DNA of 64,000 nt, from NCBI GenBank assembly GCA_036675035.1, contig JAKFFO010000193.1, positions 7,702 to 71,701 of the forward strand, read 5' to 3'. Position 1 is the first letter of the stretch, and every line of letters begins with the position of its first letter. Positions 45,372 to 54,462 of the stretch are shown one piece after another. The stretch comes from MESE01 sp036675035. Its GTDB lineage: Bacteria > Pseudomonadota > Gammaproteobacteria > Burkholderiales > Burkholderiaceae_D. Below the pieces are notes generated by a model. It ran no database searches. It had not been told where the DNA came from and saw nothing but the letters and a program-made list of their open reading frames with translations. The position numbers and the translations under genes are program-made.

Positions 45372-46645
45372 CAGCGTTCTTCCAGTTCCAGCAGCAACCA
45401 AATGGCTGCAACCATCGGCAGGTTCTTGAGCAGCGGGCCATACGGGTGCAGCCAGAATTCCGGCAGTTTCCACGTGATCACCGCGGTATAGAACAGGATG
45501 ACCGACAGTTGTGCCAGCCACAGCCAGCGCCGTCTGGCCAGTGCCAGTGTCGCAACGCCAAAAGCCAGATCCAGCAGCGCCGCGCCGTACAACATGATCG
45601 GCGCCAGCATGCCGGTAATGCCGACTCTGGCCAGCAATGCGTAACTGTCTGCGACCGGATAAATTCCAAGCGACACGATGCCGGTCACGATCCATACCAG
45701 CGCAACACTCGCTCTCAGTACCGGAAGCAGCCAGTTCAACTGAGCCTGCAGGCGCACCGCGGACACATCGGATTTTTTGATGAAGTGCTCGGCGCGGCGC
45801 GGTTCGCGTCCGATCAATTTGGATATCTGTGCGGCGCTTGCGGTGTTACCGCGCTCCAGCATTTGCAGCGTTTCCGGATCAAGCAATCCGTTGGGCAGCA
45901 TCTTGCCCGTCCTCGCTGCGATGCGCACCAATGACATCGGGACCGATAAAAACCATGCGGGCCGAAATCTCATTGCTTCGCGCAATGTAGAAAGAAAAGT
46001 CCGCAGTGATATCGCCTGCGGACCGACCACGGATAACCGCGCGCCGCTATCCGGAGGTTGCTCCAGCAAAGCCATGACGGCGGCGGTCACATCGTCGACA
46101 TGCACCGGCTGTATCAACTGACCGCCATGGCCGGGCAGTACGATAATCGGCAGGCTGGCCAGCATCGTGAACAACCGAGCGCTGGTACCGCCGGAACCGT
46201 ACACCAACGACGGCTGCACGATTACCGAGCGCAGCGGCAGCCCGGCCAGAAAGTCGTCCGCCTCTTTTTTGCTCAAGTGATAGCGGCTCTGTGCATCCTT
46301 GTCCGCTCCGAGTGCGGAGATCTGCACCACGAGTTGCACGCCGGCAGCAGCACAAGCGGAAAACAATGCGCGCGGCGCCCGGTTGTGAATCGCGTCGAAG
46401 GTCTGTGTGCCATGTTCGCGAATGATGCCGACCGCGTTGATCACCACATCAACACCGGCAACATGCGGCGCCCAGTCGGTCGCATCGAAATCCCGGGTGA
46501 AATCCGCGGCGACTTGGCGAAATCGCGGATCGCCTACCGATGACGGGTTTCGCACCGCGCAAATCAACTGATGCCGCGACGACGCCAATGCATCGACCAG
46601 ATGACGTCCGATGAATCCGCTGGCGCCGGTAAGCAAGACAATCAA
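45371..46645 (-). CDS. NAD(P)-binding SDR/epimerase fused to a DoxX-like membrane domain
   Basis: 424 residues. I prefer the TTG at 46645 (AAGGAAAGG upstream, giving MIVLLTGASGFIG); a GTG at 46696 lacks an RBS. The Rossmann motif TGASGFIGRHL and the atypical-SDR pattern (INAVGIIREHG, YHLSKKEAD) resemble complex I NDUFA9-like SDRs. From about residue 310 four hydrophobic helices form a DoxX-like domain (LLARVGITGMLAPIMLYGAAL). Fusion of a soluble SDR with a membrane module; coupled to the DUF2269 gene downstream. Substrate unknown. Confidence 0.8.
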   Translation of the reverse strand: MIVLLTGASGFIGRHLVDALASSRHQLICAVRNPSSVGDPRFRQVAADFTRDFDATDWAPHVAGVDVVINAVGIIREHGTQTFDAIHNRAPRALFSACAAAGVQLVVQISALGADKDAQSRYHLSKKEADDFLAGLPLRSVIVQPSLVYGSGGTSARLFTMLASLPIIVLPGHGGQLIQPVHVDDVTAAVMALLEQPPDSGARLSVVGPQAISLRTFLSTLREAMRFRPAWFLSVPMSLVRIAARTGKMLPNGLLDPETLQMLERGNTASAAQISKLIGREPRRAEHFIKKSDVSAVRLQAQLNWLLPVLRASVALVWIVTGIVSLGIYPVADSYALLARVGITGMLAPIMLYGAALLDLAFGVATLALARRRWLWLAQLSVILFYTAVITWKLPEFWLHPYGPLLKNLPMVAAIWLLLELEER

Positions 46646-46800
46646 TTTCGCATCCTTTCCTTCCAGGCAGGAACCGTCTTCCTGTTTAGGACTCACTTCA
46701 TCAACGGAAGTGCGATGTATTCGCTTTCGCCCATGAAAACCCCGGGACGACCACCGAATTGCGCGGCGAACTTAATCAGTGGCAAATCGATCGAACAAAC

Positions 46801-47277
46801 ATGAAGACCTGGCCAAAGGCAATTAGTGACGGTGCAATATCGGGCAGCGTGGCGAGCGCCGTGACGACTGCCGTACTGGGAGCATGTGGCATGCGGGAGA
46901 ATGGCACACCGTTTGCCCCCGTCAATGCGATCAGCCATTGGTTCCATGGAGACCATGCCAAGTATCGCGACGAACCGAGTTCACGGTATACCCTGCAAGG
47001 CTACCTGATCCATCATGCGTCTGCGACCTTTTGGACCGTACTCTATGAGAAGTGGTTTGGAGACCGCGCAGACAAAAAAGATTTCCGGCCGGCTATCGCC
47101 GGCGCCGCGGCCGTCGCTGCTCTTGCCTGTTTCGTCGACTTCAACATGACGCCGCGACGCCTGCGCCCGGGATTTGAAAACCGCTTGTCTACGCGATCCT
47201 TGTTCCTTGTCTATGGCGCGTTCGGCCTGGCAATGGCAATGCGTGGACTCATTTCAGCGAGCCCGATCCGGCGATGA
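46801..47277 (+). CDS. hypothetical membrane protein
   Basis: 158 residues; ATG at 46801 (a start at 46759 would add 14 residues). Hydrophobic segments near residues 12-29, 93-109 and 135-150. His-rich middle (ISHWFHGDHAKYRD, GYLIHHASATFW) hints at metal or haem contact, but this is speculative. No family recognised. Codon use looks normal. Confidence 0.55.
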   Translation: MKTWPKAISDGAISGSVASAVTTAVLGACGMRENGTPFAPVNAISHWFHGDHAKYRDEPSSRYTLQGYLIHHASATFWTVLYEKWFGDRADKKDFRPAIAGAAAVAALACFVDFNMTPRRLRPGFENRLSTRSLFLVYGAFGLAMAMRGLISASPIRR

Positions 47278-47380
47278 CATGTGGCGGCGACATATCAGTG
47301 ACTGGCCGCAATCCACGAACCGGCGTTACCCGCACTGCATCACCCCCGAACCTGTCGATGCATCGTGTGCCAACAAATGT

Positions 47381-48583
47381 TCACCAATTGGCTTCCCGTT
47401 CCGGGGTTGCGGAGATCTTATGAATCGTCAGGTCCGCGCCGTTGAATTCCTGTTCGGGATCGAGGCGGATACCGACCGTCTTTTTTAACAATCCATAAAT
47501 GACCAGGCCGCCGGTCGCGGCAATCGCCACTCCCAACACGGTTCCGATCAGCTGCGACACGAACGCTACGCCTCCCAGGCCGCCAAATATATCCAGACCG
47601 AAAATACCCGCCGCCAATCCGCCCCATACGCCGCACAAGCCATGCAGCGGCCATACCCCGAGCACATCGTCGATTTTCCACTTGTTTTGCGTCAGCGTGA
47701 ATGCCCAGACAAAAAGTGCACCGGCAATGCCGCCGGTAAGCAAGGCGCCGAGCGGATGCATCAGGTCCGAACCGGCACAGATTGCAACCAACCCGGCGAG
47801 CGGTCCGTTGTAGGCAAAACCGGGGTCGTTCTTACCCGCCAGCACTGCCGCCAGCGTGCCGCCTACCATCGCCATCAAGGAATTGATCGCGACCAGCCCA
47901 TTCATTTTTTCGAGCGACTGCGCACTCATCACGTTAAATCCGAACCAGCCCACCGTAAGAATCCACGCACCCAATGCGAGAAACGGAATACTGGACGGCG
48001 GATGCGCGGATACCGCACCATCCTTCGAATATCTGCCGCGGCGCGCGCCAAGCAGCAACACCGCGGGCAGCGCAGCCCATCCGCCAACCGCATGCACGAC
48101 CACCGATCCGGCAAAATCGTGGAATTCGGCATCGAAGGTTGCCTTCAGCCATGCCTGGATGCCGAATTGCTGGTTCCATGCAATGCCTTCAAACAATGGG
48201 TAAATCAGCCCGACCAGCAATGCAGTCGCGGCCAATTGCGGATAAAACTTGGCACGCTCGGCAATTCCCCCGGAGATAATGGCGGGAATCGCCGCTGCGA
48301 ATGTAAGCAGGAAAAAGAACTTCACAAGTTCATAGCCATTTTTGGCGGCCAGCACCTCCGCGCTGCTGAAGAAATTGATACCGTATGCAATGCTGTAGCC
48401 AACAAAAAAATAGGCAATCGTCGACACTGCAAAATCGACTAATATTTTGACCAGTGCATTGACCTGGTTTTTCTTTCGTACGGTCCCCAGTTCCAAAAAT
48501 GCAAACCCTGCATGCATTGCCAAAATCATGATGGCGCCCAGCAGAACGAATAAGGTATCAGCACCGTTTTTAAACAGCTCCAT
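47381..48583 (-). CDS. amtB: ammonium transporter
   Basis: 400 residues from ATG 48583 (GGGAGAA upstream); the frame extends to 48634 without function. About eleven membrane helices with Amt signatures: FAFLELGTVRKKNQVN, DFAGSVVVHAVGGWAALPAVLLLGARRGRY (signature with pore His), and GGLAAGIFG. It lacks the signal peptide of E. coli AmtB and its C-terminus is RLDPEQEFNGADLTIHKI. No glnK lies next to it. A sigma54 promoter at 48635 fits nitrogen control by NtrC. Confidence 0.92.
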   Translation of the reverse strand: MELFKNGADTLFVLLGAIMILAMHAGFAFLELGTVRKKNQVNALVKILVDFAVSTIAYFFVGYSIAYGINFFSSAEVLAAKNGYELVKFFFLLTFAAAIPAIISGGIAERAKFYPQLAATALLVGLIYPLFEGIAWNQQFGIQAWLKATFDAEFHDFAGSVVVHAVGGWAALPAVLLLGARRGRYSKDGAVSAHPPSSIPFLALGAWILTVGWFGFNVMSAQSLEKMNGLVAINSLMAMVGGTLAAVLAGKNDPGFAYNGPLAGLVAICAGSDLMHPLGALLTGGIAGALFVWAFTLTQNKWKIDDVLGVWPLHGLCGVWGGLAAGIFGLDIFGGLGGVAFVSQLIGTVLGVAIAATGGLVIYGLLKKTVGIRLDPEQEFNGADLTIHKISATPEREANW

Positions 48584-48634
48584 ATGAAAATTCTCCCAAT
48601 GATTGTGCAATTGCAATGCAAGGCGTTCCAACAA

Positions 48635-48650
48635 AGCAATAACTATTCCA
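48635..48650 (-). promoter_or_regulatory. sigma54 (-24/-12) promoter of amtB
   Basis: Minus strand TGGAATAGTTATTGCT: two mismatches to TGGCAC-N5-TTGCW, exact spacing, 52 bases above the start. A TGGTGC half-site at 48655 recalls NtrC sites, but no full dyad was found. Confidence 0.65.
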
Positions 48651-48765
48651 ATTTGGTGCGCACATTTAACTCATTGAATTTACGGGAAGAATTTAAACGT
48701 GAATTTGATTTACGGCCGCTCCGCACCATCAGCGTGCGATTTTCGATTCAGATTGGTGAGATAAA

Positions 48766-49488
48766 GTGATTCCGTGGCTGGAAGGGCAAACGCCGTTTCC
48801 GAACGTTTCGGAAGCATTGACCGACGCAGACGGCGCTCCGGGTTTGTTGGCAGCTGGCGGAGATTTATCACCGCGTCGGTTGCTGGAAGCGTACCGCCAG
48901 GGAATTTTCCCGTGGTTTTCGGAAGGTCAGCCCATTTTGTGGTGGAGCACCGATCCGCGCATGGTGCTGTATACCGATCGCCTGGTCATCACGAGAAGCT
49001 TCAAAAAAACGTTACGGAAAGTTCACGCAAGCGCCATATCGGATCAACGATGGCAGATCCGCTTCGACACTGCTTTCGAGCAAGTGATGCGCGCCTGTGC
49101 CGAACCGCGCGGTGACACCACCGGGACCTGGATTTCTGAAGACATCATTAGCGGCTATTGCGCATTGCACCGGATGGGGCACGCGCATTGTTCGGAATGC
49201 TGGTTCGACGGTGAATTGGTCGGTGGCGCTTATGGCGTCAGTATCGGACGCATGTTCTATGGCGAATCCATGTTTGCACGGGTAAATGATGCGTCCAAAA
49301 TCGCGCTGGCCTACCTGGTGCATTTCCTGAAAACCAACGGAGTAGAGCTGATCGACTGCCAGCAGGAAACCTCCCACCTGGCATCGCTTGGCGCAATGCC
49401 GATTTCAAGAACCGAATTCATCGACCATATACGTACGGCTGTCATGAAGCCGCAAATTGAAGGATGGAAACCGATTGATATTTTTTGA
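48766..49488 (+). CDS. aat: leucyl/phenylalanyl-tRNA--protein transferase
   Basis: 240 residues; GTG start with GGTGAG upstream. The family core: GLLAAGGDLSPRRLLEAYRQGIFPW, ILWWSTDPRMVLY, HCSECWFDGELVGGAYGVSIGRMFYGESMF. Adds Leu or Phe to N-terminal Arg/Lys of proteins, marking them for ClpAP. First of the aat-bpt-pyrD group. Confidence 0.95.
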   Translation: MIPWLEGQTPFPNVSEALTDADGAPGLLAAGGDLSPRRLLEAYRQGIFPWFSEGQPILWWSTDPRMVLYTDRLVITRSFKKTLRKVHASAISDQRWQIRFDTAFEQVMRACAEPRGDTTGTWISEDIISGYCALHRMGHAHCSECWFDGELVGGAYGVSIGRMFYGESMFARVNDASKIALAYLVHFLKTNGVELIDCQQETSHLASLGAMPISRTEFIDHIRTAVMKPQIEGWKPIDIF

Positions 49489-49570
49489 TGTCGGGTCCAA
49501 AAAACTTTGCTCGTTTCCGTCTGTGCGGTGTAAATTGTTACGGTTCCTATCGCCGGCGAGTTAGTTCTAG

Positions 49571-50296
49571 ATGACACATCTTAAAGATCTTCCTTTTTCG
49601 ACATTACAGTTCTACGCAACCGCGCCGTATCCATGCAGTTACCTTGAAGACCGCCAGGCAAGGTCGCAGGTCGCAACGCCATCCCATTTAATCAATGCGG
49701 ACGTCTATTCTGAATTGGTCAAGAACGGCTTTCGCCGCAGCGGCATTTTTACCTACCGGCCATATTGCGACGGATGTCAGGCATGCACGCCGGTACGCGT
49801 CAAGACGAAGCTGTTTGCCGCAAACCGCAGCCAGCGCCGCGCATGGGACAAGCACAGCAATCTGACGGCATGGGTGACCAATCTTGCTTATGTACCGGAG
49901 CACTACGATCTTTATCTGCGTTACCAGGCGGCGCGCCACGCCGGCGGCGGCATGGACCAGGACAGCCGGGATCAGTACGCGCAATTCCTGTTGCAGAGCA
50001 AGGTCAATACACGGCTGGTCGAGTTTCGGGATGAAAACCAAAGCCTCCGCATGGTCAGCATCATCGATGTACTGGACGATGGCCTGTCGTCGGTCTATAC
50101 CTTTTATGAACCGGGAGTCCGCGGTTCTTCGTATGGAACATACAATGTCTTGTGGCAGATCGAGCAGGCGAAACAGTTGAATCTGCCCTACGTTTATCTC
50201 GGCTACTGGATCGAGGCCAGCAGCAAGATGGCTTACAAAATCAATTTCAGACCGATCGAGGCATTACGAAAAAATCAGTGGATCGATCTGCCCTGA
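49571..50296 (+). CDS. bpt: aspartate/glutamate leucyltransferase
   Basis: 241 residues. Bpt/Ate1 N-terminal motif with the CPYL-like start (PCSYLEDRQAR), the cysteine motif CDGCQACTPVRVK, and the C-terminal YVYLGYWIEASSKMAYKINFRP. Bacterial Bpt proteins add Leu to N-terminal Asp/Glu in the N-degron pathway. With aat it covers both leucylation branches. Annotation as arginyltransferase is common but the bacterial enzyme leucylates. Confidence 0.93.
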   Translation: MTHLKDLPFSTLQFYATAPYPCSYLEDRQARSQVATPSHLINADVYSELVKNGFRRSGIFTYRPYCDGCQACTPVRVKTKLFAANRSQRRAWDKHSNLTAWVTNLAYVPEHYDLYLRYQAARHAGGGMDQDSRDQYAQFLLQSKVNTRLVEFRDENQSLRMVSIIDVLDDGLSSVYTFYEPGVRGSSYGTYNVLWQIEQAKQLNLPYVYLGYWIEASSKMAYKINFRPIEALRKNQWIDLP

Positions 50297-50363
50297 CCAT
50301 GTTTCCCTCGCGACGCCGACAGCGTAACGGTTTCGCACGTTAAAATAGCACCAAGGCAATGAT

Positions 50364-51470
50364 ATGTTGCCATGCCGGTTCGGCGCGCCGAAACCGTTTC
50401 CTCTTTCATCGCCTCTCGCCATCATCGTGCCGGAAAAATTTCTCTACGCCCTTGCCCGCCCGCTTCTTTTTTCGATGGACCCGGAAGACGCACATAACCT
50501 GACCTTGCCGGCACTCAGGAACGCGGCAGCACTGGGCATTACAAAAATCATCCGAAAACCGGAAGCCGACCGACGCAGCGTGATGGGCATCAGCTTTCCA
50601 AATCCGGTCGGCCTGGCTGCCGGTTTGGACAAGGATGGCGCCTTCATAGACGGTCTGGCCGCGCTCGGTTTCGGTTTCATCGAAATCGGCACCGTCACGC
50701 CGCGCGCGCAACCGGGTAACCCGAAGCCGCGCATGTTTCGCCTGCCCGCCGCCAAAGCGGTCATCAATCGCATGGGATTCAACAACGGCGGGGTGGATGC
50801 GTTTGTTTCCAACGTGCAGGCATCGCGCTTTTACCAGAACCGGGAAGGCGTGCTCGGCCTGAACATCGGCAAGAATGCCGACACGCCGATCGAGCGGGCG
50901 GCCGACGATTATTTGCACTGCCTTGAAAAAGTCTATGCATACGCAAGCTATGTCACGATCAATATTTCCTCACCGAACACCAGAAATTTGCGGCAGTTGC
51001 AGGCCGCATCCGAACTGGATGCACTGCTTTCCCGCTTGAAGGAAGCACAGCAGCGGCTGGCTGATGCGCACCGGCGCTATGTTCCGATCGCACTCAAGAT
51101 CGCGCCTGACATCGATCGCGAGCAGATCAAGAATATCGCGGAGTCTCTGATTCGGCACGGGATCGACGCGGTGATCGCAACCAATACGACAGTGACCCGC
51201 GATGCGGTGCAAGGGCTTCCACATGCGCAGGAAGCCGGCGGACTGTCCGGGGCTCCGGTGTTCGATTTGTCGAACACGGTGATCCGCGGCCTCAGGGCCG
51301 AATTAGGCGACGCGTTGCCGATCATAGGCGTAGGCGGCATTTTTTCCGGCGCGGATGCGCAAGCCAAAATCGAGGCCGGCGCATCGCTGGTCCAGCTCTA
51401 CACCGGCCTCATCTATCGCGGGCCGGCCCTGGTCAGGGAGTGCGCAGCGGCATTGCGCAATTCACGCTAA
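50364..51470 (+). CDS. pyrD: dihydroorotate dehydrogenase (quinone), class 2
   Basis: 368 residues with ATG at 50364 (AAGG upstream); a GTG at 50427 is a possible shorter start close to the family N-terminus (PEKFLYALARPLLFSMDPE). FMN barrel with GLAAGLDKDG, NRMGFNNGGVDA, INISSPNTRNLR (catalytic Ser), IGVGGIFSG. Class 2 enzyme, membrane-associated by its N-terminal helices, passing electrons to ubiquinone in pyrimidine synthesis. Confidence 0.94.
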   Translation: MLPCRFGAPKPFPLSSPLAIIVPEKFLYALARPLLFSMDPEDAHNLTLPALRNAAALGITKIIRKPEADRRSVMGISFPNPVGLAAGLDKDGAFIDGLAALGFGFIEIGTVTPRAQPGNPKPRMFRLPAAKAVINRMGFNNGGVDAFVSNVQASRFYQNREGVLGLNIGKNADTPIERAADDYLHCLEKVYAYASYVTINISSPNTRNLRQLQAASELDALLSRLKEAQQRLADAHRRYVPIALKIAPDIDREQIKNIAESLIRHGIDAVIATNTTVTRDAVQGLPHAQEAGGLSGAPVFDLSNTVIRGLRAELGDALPIIGVGGIFSGADAQAKIEAGASLVQLYTGLIYRGPALVRECAAALRNSR

Positions 51471-51519
51471 AGTTCTGCTTCGGTGCCCGACGCGCCAATC
51501 ATTTTAAATGCGAACAAAC

Positions 51520-52563
51520 ATGAAAAAAATAAAACTCGGTTCCAGCGACCTGCACGTCTCCAGAATCTGTCTCGGCACCATGACCTTCGGCGAGCAAAAT
51601 AGCGAAGCGGACGCCCATAGCCAGCTCGACTATGCGCTTGAACGCGGCATCAATTTCATCGATACCGCCGAGATGTATCCGGTGATGCCGCGCGCGGAAA
51701 CCCAAGGCGCGACAGAAAGCTGCATCGGAAGCTGGCTCAAGAAATCGGGCAAACGCAGCGAAGTGATATTGGCGACCAAGGTAGCCGGCCCATCGCGCCA
51801 TATAACCTGGATACGCAAAGGGCAAAATGATCTGAATGCGGCAAACATCCATGCCGCAGTCAACGATAGCCTGCGCCGCCTGCAAACCGACTATATCGAT
51901 CTGTACCAGTTGCACTGGCCAAGCCGGAACGTGCCGATTTTCGGACAGACGTCGTTTGATCCGGAAGCCGAGCGTGACCATACGCCGATCGACGAAACGC
52001 TTGCGGCGCTCGACGATTTGATCAAGGCCGGAAAGATTCGCCATATCGGCGTATCGAATGAAAGCGCCTGGGGCGTAAGTGAATTCATCAAGCAGGCTGA
52101 CACAAAAGGATTGCCGCGCATCGTATCGATTCAGAACGGCTATCACCTGGCAAATCGCGGCTTCGAGTCGGCGCTGGATGAGACCTGTTTCCGCGAAAAT
52201 GTCGGCATGCTGGCCTACAGTCCGCTTGCCTTCGGCCAGTTGACTGCAAAATATATTGAAGACCCGAAGGCGCAAGGCCGCCTGACGATTTTCCCGGCGC
52301 ACTGGAGTCCGCGTTACCTGCGTCCCAGGGTGGTCGAAGCAACCAGGCGTTATGCCGCACTCGCGCGGGCCAATGACATGACACCGGCGGAGCTGGCGCT
52401 TGCATGGTGTTATTCGCGCTGGTTCATTGCATCGACCATCATCGGTGCGACGACGATGGCGCAGTTAAAGGAAAATATCGATGCGTTTTCAGTCAAGCTG
52501 CCGGACGATGTCGTCAAAGGCATCAATGCGATTCACGCTGAAATCACCAATCCCGGCCAGTAG
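51520..52563 (+). CDS. tas: aldo/keto reductase, Tas family
   Basis: 347 residues from ATG 51520 (MKKIKLGSSDLHVSRICLG); an ATG at 51508 is four codons up. GTMTFGEQNSEADAHSQLDYA and FIDTAEMYPVMPR-x-ETQG are Tas hallmarks; Asp, Tyr, Lys and His of the AKR tetrad are in DTAEMY, ATKVAG and LHW. NADPH-dependent carbonyl reductase; E. coli Tas affects growth starvation-linked mutation. Convergent with dgkA. Confidence 0.85.
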   Translation: MKKIKLGSSDLHVSRICLGTMTFGEQNSEADAHSQLDYALERGINFIDTAEMYPVMPRAETQGATESCIGSWLKKSGKRSEVILATKVAGPSRHITWIRKGQNDLNAANIHAAVNDSLRRLQTDYIDLYQLHWPSRNVPIFGQTSFDPEAERDHTPIDETLAALDDLIKAGKIRHIGVSNESAWGVSEFIKQADTKGLPRIVSIQNGYHLANRGFESALDETCFRENVGMLAYSPLAFGQLTAKYIEDPKAQGRLTIFPAHWSPRYLRPRVVEATRRYAALARANDMTPAELALAWCYSRWFIASTIIGATTMAQLKENIDAFSVKLPDDVVKGINAIHAEITNPGQ

Positions 52564-52628
52564 CGATCCGAGCGGTTTAAAGGAGCCTGGGGAAGGAAGA
52601 TGAAGTCGGATCAAAACCAGATGCGGGC

Positions 52629-53033
52629 TTAAAGCCAGCCTGAGACCACCGGCCACAACACCACCAGCCAGGTAGCGCCGGCAAGAACCACCGACAGCAA
52701 GACTGCCGCGCTGCCAAAGTCTTTCGCGTTTTTCGACAATGGATGACGTTCCAGCGACACACGATCCACCGTCGCTTCAATCGCGGAATTAATCAGTTCG
52801 ACGATCAGCACCATCACCAGCACACCGATCAATAACAGTTTTTCCAGCGCGGCGATCGGAAAGAACAGCGCGGCAATCATGCCCGGAACGATGACGGCCA
52901 GTTCCTGCCGAAACGCATGCTCGTGCTTCCATGCCGACCTCAAACCGTCGATTGCAAACGAAACGGCCGGCAGAATTCTTTTCAGGCCATGCCTGCTTTT
53001 GAACTCGCTGGCCACTCGCGGACCATCATTCAT
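52629..53033 (-). CDS. dgkA: diacylglycerol kinase
   Basis: 134 residues from ATG 53033 (an alternative TTG at 53048). Three helices with the DgkA motifs EHAFRQELAVIV and VELINSAIEATVDR. Inner-membrane trimer recycling diacylglycerol to phosphatidic acid. The in-frame start at 53033 follows GGGGGC. 50 bases downstream of the lldD-like gene on the same strand. Confidence 0.92.
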   Translation of the reverse strand: MNDGPRVASEFKSRHGLKRILPAVSFAIDGLRSAWKHEHAFRQELAVIVPGMIAALFFPIAALEKLLLIGVLVMVLIVELINSAIEATVDRVSLERHPLSKNAKDFGSAAVLLSVVLAGATWLVVLWPVVSGWL

Positions 53034-53083
53034 GGCGCCCCCATTCAACGTGGCGGAAATACGTTCAACCCCGAAGCACTATT

Positions 53084-54229
53084 TCAATACGTTCCGGGCA
53101 GCAGAATTTGCCTGTCTACCTTGGTGACATCAGTCAAGCCGCAAAGCGCCATCGTGATATCCAGTTCCTTCTGGATGATTTCCAGGCTTTTTGTTACGCC
53201 GGCTTCGCCCATCGCCCCAAGGCCGTAAAGAAAAGCACGGCCGATATACACGCCTTTGGCGCCCAGCGCCAGCGCCTTGATTACATCCTGTCCGGAGCGG
53301 ATTCCACCATCCATATGTACTTCCATCCTGTCGCCCACTGCATCGACGATCGCCGGCAGCGCCGAAATCGACGACTGTGCACCATCAAGCTGGCGTCCGC
53401 CGTGATTCGATACGATCAACGCATCCGCGCCGCTCTGTGCGGCCAGGCGCGCATCTTCGACGTCCATGATGCCCTTGATGATCAGCTTGCCGTCCCATCG
53501 TTGCCGTATCCACTTTACATCGTCCCACGACAGCGCGGGATCGAATTGTTCCGCGGTCCATGACGACAGCGACGACATGTCCGAGACATTGGAAGCGTGG
53601 CCGACGATATTGCCGAAACTCCGGCGCTTGGTATTGAGCATGCCCCAGCACCAGCGTGGCTTGGTCATCATGTTGACGATATTTGGTACAGTCAGTTTCG
53701 GCGGCGCAGACAACCCGTTTTTCAAATCCTTGTGGCGCTGTCCCAGGATCTGCAAATCGAGGGTAAGAACCAGCGCGGAACAATTGGCCGCCTTTGCGCG
53801 GTCGATCAGCCGGCCCATGAAATCCCTATCCTTCATGAAATAAACCTGGAACCAGAATGGAGCGCTGGTGTGGGCGGCAATATCCTCGATCGAACAAATG
53901 CTCATGGTCGAGAGGGTGAAAGGCACGCCGAATTTTTCTGCCGCCCTTGCTGCAACGATCTCACCGTCCGCAAACTGCATGCCGGTCAAGCCGGTGGGAG
54001 CGATCGCGACCGGCATTGCCACACGCTGGCCCACCATGGTTGAAGCCAGCGTTCGATTCTCCATGTTTACCGCAACGCGTTGCCGGAACTTGATCTGCGC
54101 AAAATCGCTGCTGTTGGCGCGATACGTCGATTCGGTCCAGGACCCCGAGTCCGCATAGTCATAGAACATGCGAGGCACGCGTTTTTTCGCCAATACACGC
54201 AGATCTTCAATATCAGTGATTACAGGCAT
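53084..54229 (-). CDS. FMN-dependent alpha-hydroxy-acid dehydrogenase (LldD-like)
   Basis: 381 residues from ATG 54229 (CGAGGAAAT upstream). Glycolate oxidase/LldD fold: RVPRMFYDYADSGSWTE, PVAIAPTGLTGMQ, and the catalytic His in VSNHGGRQLDGA, with DGGIRSGQDV. Oxidises L-lactate or a related 2-hydroxy acid, passing electrons to quinone or oxygen. Divergent from an IclR regulator that probably controls it. L-lactate is the likeliest substrate but not provable. Confidence 0.87.
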   Translation of the reverse strand: MPVITDIEDLRVLAKKRVPRMFYDYADSGSWTESTYRANSSDFAQIKFRQRVAVNMENRTLASTMVGQRVAMPVAIAPTGLTGMQFADGEIVAARAAEKFGVPFTLSTMSICSIEDIAAHTSAPFWFQVYFMKDRDFMGRLIDRAKAANCSALVLTLDLQILGQRHKDLKNGLSAPPKLTVPNIVNMMTKPRWCWGMLNTKRRSFGNIVGHASNVSDMSSLSSWTAEQFDPALSWDDVKWIRQRWDGKLIIKGIMDVEDARLAAQSGADALIVSNHGGRQLDGAQSSISALPAIVDAVGDRMEVHMDGGIRSGQDVIKALALGAKGVYIGRAFLYGLGAMGEAGVTKSLEIIQKELDITMALCGLTDVTKVDRQILLPGTY

Positions 54230-54375
54230 CGTTGCATTTCCTCGTTTATGAATGCGTTTTCTCAACCGGATGAAGGCTCACTCCAGCAATCAACGGACGC
54301 AGACCCGTTTTTATCAGCCGAACATTATGTAGTGCGTACCGGAAAATCCGCCATTGCGAGCGAATGAAAAAATTT

Positions 54376-54457
54376 GGAGAATGTCCGCAAATTAATTCTT
54401 TGGACTTTTTCATTTTTTCACATTGTGATATAACATTGGAACTGCAATGCATTCTCC
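54376..54457. promoter_or_regulatory. inverted half-sites in the lldD-iclR intergenic region
   Basis: GGAGAATG (54376-54383) and CATTCTCC (54450-54457) form a perfect inverted pair 66 bp apart, bracketing the AT-rich region with a TATAAC -10 element for the regulator. Possible IclR-type operators. Confidence 0.35.
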
Positions 54458-54462
54458 GCACT

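Noticed and set aside
48653..48670. NtrC binding site upstream of amtB
   Set aside because: Only one half-site (TGGTGC) fits; the opposite half at the required spacing matches one base in four.
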